6,393 nucleotides of DNA. It comes from SPGG2 sp964194625. Lineage in GTDB: Bacteria; Pseudomonadota; Gammaproteobacteria; Acidiferrobacterales; SPGG2. Below the pieces are notes generated by a model. The model saw only the letters and a program-made list of their open reading frames with translations. It was not told the origin of the DNA and made no database searches. Shown here piece by piece: positions 4,914 to 6,393 of this stretch. The DNA lies in NCBI GenBank assembly GCA_964194625.1, contig CAXMNC010000250.1, positions 1-6,393 on the forward strand. The letters are read 5' to 3'. Made by a program: the position numbers and the translations under genes. How positions within the stretch are numbered: the stretch's first letter is position 1; every line of letters begins with the position of its first letter.

Positions 4914-5138
4914 TCAAGCTTTTTGCAGTAGAAACGAGAACTCGTCGTTGACTTGTTGAGCCTCCAGCAGTTGATGACCGGTTCGCGCGGCGAAAGCTTT
5001 AAAATCTAGTACTGAGCTCGGGTCAGTGGCGAGGACATGGACCGTCTGGCCGCTGTCCATCTCATCGAGCGCTTGCTTGGCACGCAGAATCGGAAGCGGG
5101 CAGTTGAGTCCCCGTGCATCGACTTGCTTGTCAGCCAT
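4914..5138 (-). CDS. TusA-family sulfur carrier protein
   Basis: A 74-aa protein of the TusA/SirA (YhhP, YedF) family, which carries persulfide sulfur on a conserved cysteine to thiolation or redox partners in the cytoplasm. The signature DARGLNCPLPILRAKQAL (7-24) includes the CPxP motif with Cys13 as the sulfur-binding residue. The second conserved part, VLATDPSSVLDFKAFAARTG (35-54), is also typical, and the full family length is present. ATG 5138 is supported by AAGGAGA 6 bases upstream. It follows the HIT gene by 27 bases on the same strand, so one transcript is likely, ending at the terminator at 4797-4819. No TusBCD, TusE, rhodanese or Dsr genes are in view, so which member (tRNA thiolation TusA or another) cannot be said. 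Confidence 0.93.
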   Translation of the reverse strand: MADKQVDARGLNCPLPILRAKQALDEMDSGQTVHVLATDPSSVLDFKAFAARTGHQLLEAQQVNDEFSFLLQKA

Positions 5139-5165
5139 ATAATCTCCTTCGTGCTGCCGAATTAA

Positions 5166-5573
5166 TCACGACCTGACCCTAATTCCCCTAATTGCCCCCT
5201 CTAAATACTTTTGCTTCTCGGGAATGACTGCACGAACTCCACCACGCGGATCGTCAGTGTCTCCCCGGTACCGGGGAATGAGATGCACGTGGGCATGCAT
5301 GACCGTCTGTCCAGCAGCCGAGCCTGAGTTAATCCCGACGTTGTAACCATCAGGTTTCAGCTCCTGATCTAGTAGTGCTTTCCCTTGCCCCACCAGTTCC
5401 ATGACTGCAGTCTTTTCCTCTGGAGTCATATCAAAATAATCGGCCACATGCCGGATCGGTATGATTAATAGGTGCCCATTGCTAACTGGGTAGCTATCGT
5501 ACTGAACGTACGCTAATCGATTGGAAATTACGGGATCGTGAATATCGCAAAATGGACAGTCTTTTGTAGACAC
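5166..5573 (-). CDS. HIT family protein (nucleotide hydrolase or transferase)
   Basis: A 135-aa histidine-triad protein. The zinc-type start CPFC (Cys6, Cys9), the NGHLLIIPIRHV strand (32-43), INSGSAAGQTVMHAHVHLIP (81-100) with triad His93, His95 and His97, and PRGGVRAVIPEKQKY (109-123) are all standard. HIT proteins act on phosphoramidates or dinucleotides; the substrate here is unknown. The start is GTG at 5573 because no ATG lies before CPFC; the ribosome site is weak. The last codons, GIRVRS*, fall inside the repeated gacctgaccctaattc sequence (5170-5185), so the natural C-terminus seems to have been replaced by repeat-derived codons without harm to the core. It is probably co-transcribed with the TusA-family gene. 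Confidence 0.92.
   Translation of the reverse strand: MSTKDCPFCDIHDPVISNRLAYVQYDSYPVSNGHLLIIPIRHVADYFDMTPEEKTAVMELVGQGKALLDQELKPDGYNVGINSGSAAGQTVMHAHVHLIPRYRGDTDDPRGGVRAVIPEKQKYLEGAIRGIRVRS
5170..5185. repeat. Second copy of the 16-base GACCTGACCC sequence
   Basis: Identical and in the same orientation as 736-751. Upstream both copies share GAATT...CACGA with different spacing, so the similarity extends beyond the core. Here it supplies the last codons and stop of the HIT gene. It is probably the end of a small mobile or REP-type element; that class is an inference. Confidence 0.6.
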
Positions 5574-5575
5574 AC

Positions 5576-5650
5576 TCAGAATTCCGCGAGGCCGTTCGGC
5601 TCAGGGTCCCAGTTATGAATCAGCGTCGCCACAGCATTTCTATAGTTCAC
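5576..5650 (-). CDS. Very short frame abutting the HIT gene, possible gene tail
   Basis: GTG 5650 opens a 24-codon frame ending TGA 5578-5576, two bases before the HIT start. It reads VNYRNAVATLIHNWDPEPNG then LAEF. The composition is protein-like and the frame is open further upstream (RRDFLQ), so it may be the tail of a lost gene or a short leader coupled to HIT translation. I recognise no family. Little else is seen in the 5574-5685 gap. Confidence 0.22.
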   Translation of the reverse strand: MNYRNAVATLIHNWDPEPNGLAEF

Positions 5651-5685
5651 CTGCAAGAAGTCCCGTCGACTCTGCTTTTCTCCCT

Positions 5686-5874
5686 TTATTGCCGGACGCG
5701 GTAGACGTTGACACCCATTTTGATAGTTTCCTTGCCGTCACTCAGGACGGTAACGTTACCGCGAGTGCTAGCAATTACGTCTGTTTTTCCAGACTTGCTA
5801 GGTTCCGTGGGCGCGTCTAAGTTTATCGTGATAATGAGTGTGCGCCCTTTTACTTCAGACTCGATGTTTTGCAT
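5686..5874 (-). CDS. Conserved small protein of unknown function
   Basis: A 62-aa protein starting MQNIESEVKGRTLIITINLD and ending VNVYRVRQ. The alternating polar/hydrophobic pattern suggests a small beta-sheet protein. There is no signal sequence, membrane segment or cysteine. I recall similar short proteins (MQNIE-VKG-L-I-V start, SGKT-ASTxGN centre, xNVYR end) as recurrent uncharacterised genes in proteobacterial genomes, but know no function. ATG 5874 has AAGGTGG 7 bases upstream. It follows the truncated OrfA remnant by 33 bases and precedes the HIT gene by about 110 bases on the same strand. Confidence 0.75.
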   Translation of the reverse strand: MQNIESEVKGRTLIITINLDAPTEPSKSGKTDVIASTRGNVTVLSDGKETIKMGVNVYRVRQ

Positions 5875-5907
5875 TGCGTTACCACCTTGTTTATCGCAGG
5901 AGATACC

Positions 5908-6147
5908 TCAAGTTCTTCCCGAAGCCAGCTCCCGCTTGAGCGTCGTCAGTTCCTCGTCACGATTGCGCCCGTGGCCCGGAAACGCATCGTCACCCAAAAG
6001 CCGGCATTCATCTCGCCAACGGCGAAGCTGACGTGCACTGATCCCGAGCTCTTCGCACACGATCACATCCGTCACGCCTTGCCCAGCCGCCGTAAGGCGG
6101 CTTCCTTCATCAGCTCGCGCTTGTGCTCCTTGAGTAGCGGTCCGCAT
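5908..6147 (-). mobile_element. Truncated, frame-disrupted IS3-type transposase OrfA remnant
   Basis: The minus frame from about 6085 reads VTDVIVCEELGISARQLRRW followed by RDE...AFPGHGRNRDEELTTLKRELA, the helix-turn-helix and linker typical of IS3-family OrfA. The part before it in the same frame (MRTATQGAQ...) is not OrfA-like. The next frame reads KEHKRELMKEAALRRLGKA*, which fits the missing first helix. A frameshift near 6080-6090 therefore splits the gene. The C-terminal leucine-zipper part and OrfB are absent: after KRELA the frame ends SGRT* at 5908. No terminal inverted repeats are recognised. It cannot encode a working transposase. Confidence 0.7.
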
Positions 6148-6181
6148 TATACTACCCTCGCAGTGCGCACATCGGACAACG

Positions 6182-6188
6182 AAGGAGG
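6182..6188 (+). promoter_or_regulatory. Ribosome binding site of the FGE-like gene
   Basis: AAGGAGG lies 5 bases before ATG 6194-6196 and fixes that start over the later in-frame ATGs inside the signal sequence. Confidence 0.75.
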
Positions 6189-6193
6189 CGGCG

Positions 6194-6393
6194 ATGCCCC
6201 GATCCCTTTTCGTTATTGCCATGATGCTGGCGAGCCTAACGGTATCGAAGGGGCTGGCCAAAGAACAATTCAAACCAGGCTCGACATTCCGCGACTGCCC
6301 GACATGCCCGGAGATGGTGGTCGTGCCTGAGGGCCGTTTCATGATGGGCTCGAATGATGGACGCTATGATGAAAAACCGGTGCATCGGGTGAC
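6194..6393 (+). CDS. Exported FGE/SUMF1-domain protein, N-terminal part
   Basis: Sixty-six codons are visible before the right edge. Residues 5-22 (LFVIAMMLASLTVSKGLA) are a signal sequence. The mature part begins with FRDCPTCPEMVVVPEGRFMM then GSNDGRYDEKPVHRVT, the characteristic opening of the formylglycine-generating enzyme (FGE/SUMF1, sulfatase-modifying factor) fold. Bacterial proteins of this type are often not true FGEs but related binding or modifying domains. The active-site part lies outside the window, so enzyme function cannot be judged. Cys38 and Cys41 are close enough for a local disulfide or modification. The gene is divergent from the OrfA remnant, whose upstream bases supply its leader. 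No good -35/-10 pair was seen. Confidence 0.88.
   Translation, partial: MPRSLFVIAMMLASLTVSKGLAKEQFKPGSTFRDCPTCPEMVVVPEGRFMMGSNDGRYDEKPVHRV

Noticed and set aside
6121..6153. Promoter with TATACT for the FGE-like gene, or TATAAT on the opposite strand
   Set aside because: No acceptable -35 hexamer lies 16-18 bases away on either strand.

Overview
The window looks like a piece of an accessory region from a Gram-negative bacterium, most likely a pseudomonadote. This is an inference from protein flavour: a short CPxP sulfur-carrier protein, a CPFC-type HIT protein, a DUF2235 hydrolase and a secreted formylglycine-generating-enzyme-like protein. No rRNA, tRNA or CRISPR array is visible, so the taxon is not fixed. 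Intact genes are few, intergenic DNA is plentiful, and much of that DNA holds repeats or the tails of broken genes.

Layout. Bases 1-255 carry the end of an unrecognised plus-strand gene. Bases 381-706 hold a modular, hairpin-rich repeat array (arm A). It is followed by a small inverted repeat enclosing the sequence gacctgaccctaattc. A minus-strand block of three intact genes follows. In transcription order these are a secreted CAP/SCP-domain protein (3531-2857), a protein with one N-terminal membrane segment (2615-2046) and a DUF2235 alpha/beta hydrolase (1922-786). A 76-base palindromic element lies between the first two. A second repeat array (3801-4171) contains arm B, an inverted copy of arm A, so the three-gene block is bracketed by inverted repeats about 3.4 kb apart.

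Gene remnants cluster at the repeats. A UvrD-like helicase C-terminus abuts one side of array B, and an HsdM-like (type I restriction methyltransferase) C-terminal fragment runs into the other. A DUF2779/RNase H-like C-terminal fragment follows the CAP gene. This suggests a decayed defence or restriction region colonised by repeats.

Right part. Bases 4345-4524 encode a possible small Arg-rich protein behind a leader that can fold into a three-way junction. Then comes a minus-strand housekeeping-like cluster: a 62-aa conserved small protein (5874-5686), a HIT protein (5573-5166) and a TusA-family protein (5138-4914). The last two are 27 bases apart and probably co-transcribed, ending at a rho-independent terminator near 4797-4819. 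A truncated, frame-disrupted IS3-type OrfA remnant (6147-5908) sits upstream of them, and a divergent FGE/SUMF1-domain gene leaves the window on the right.

The most interesting signal is the repeat family itself. Copies of the same module in the two arrays differ in sequence but keep their stems through paired compensatory changes. That points to selection on a folded RNA or DNA structure rather than to simple junk.
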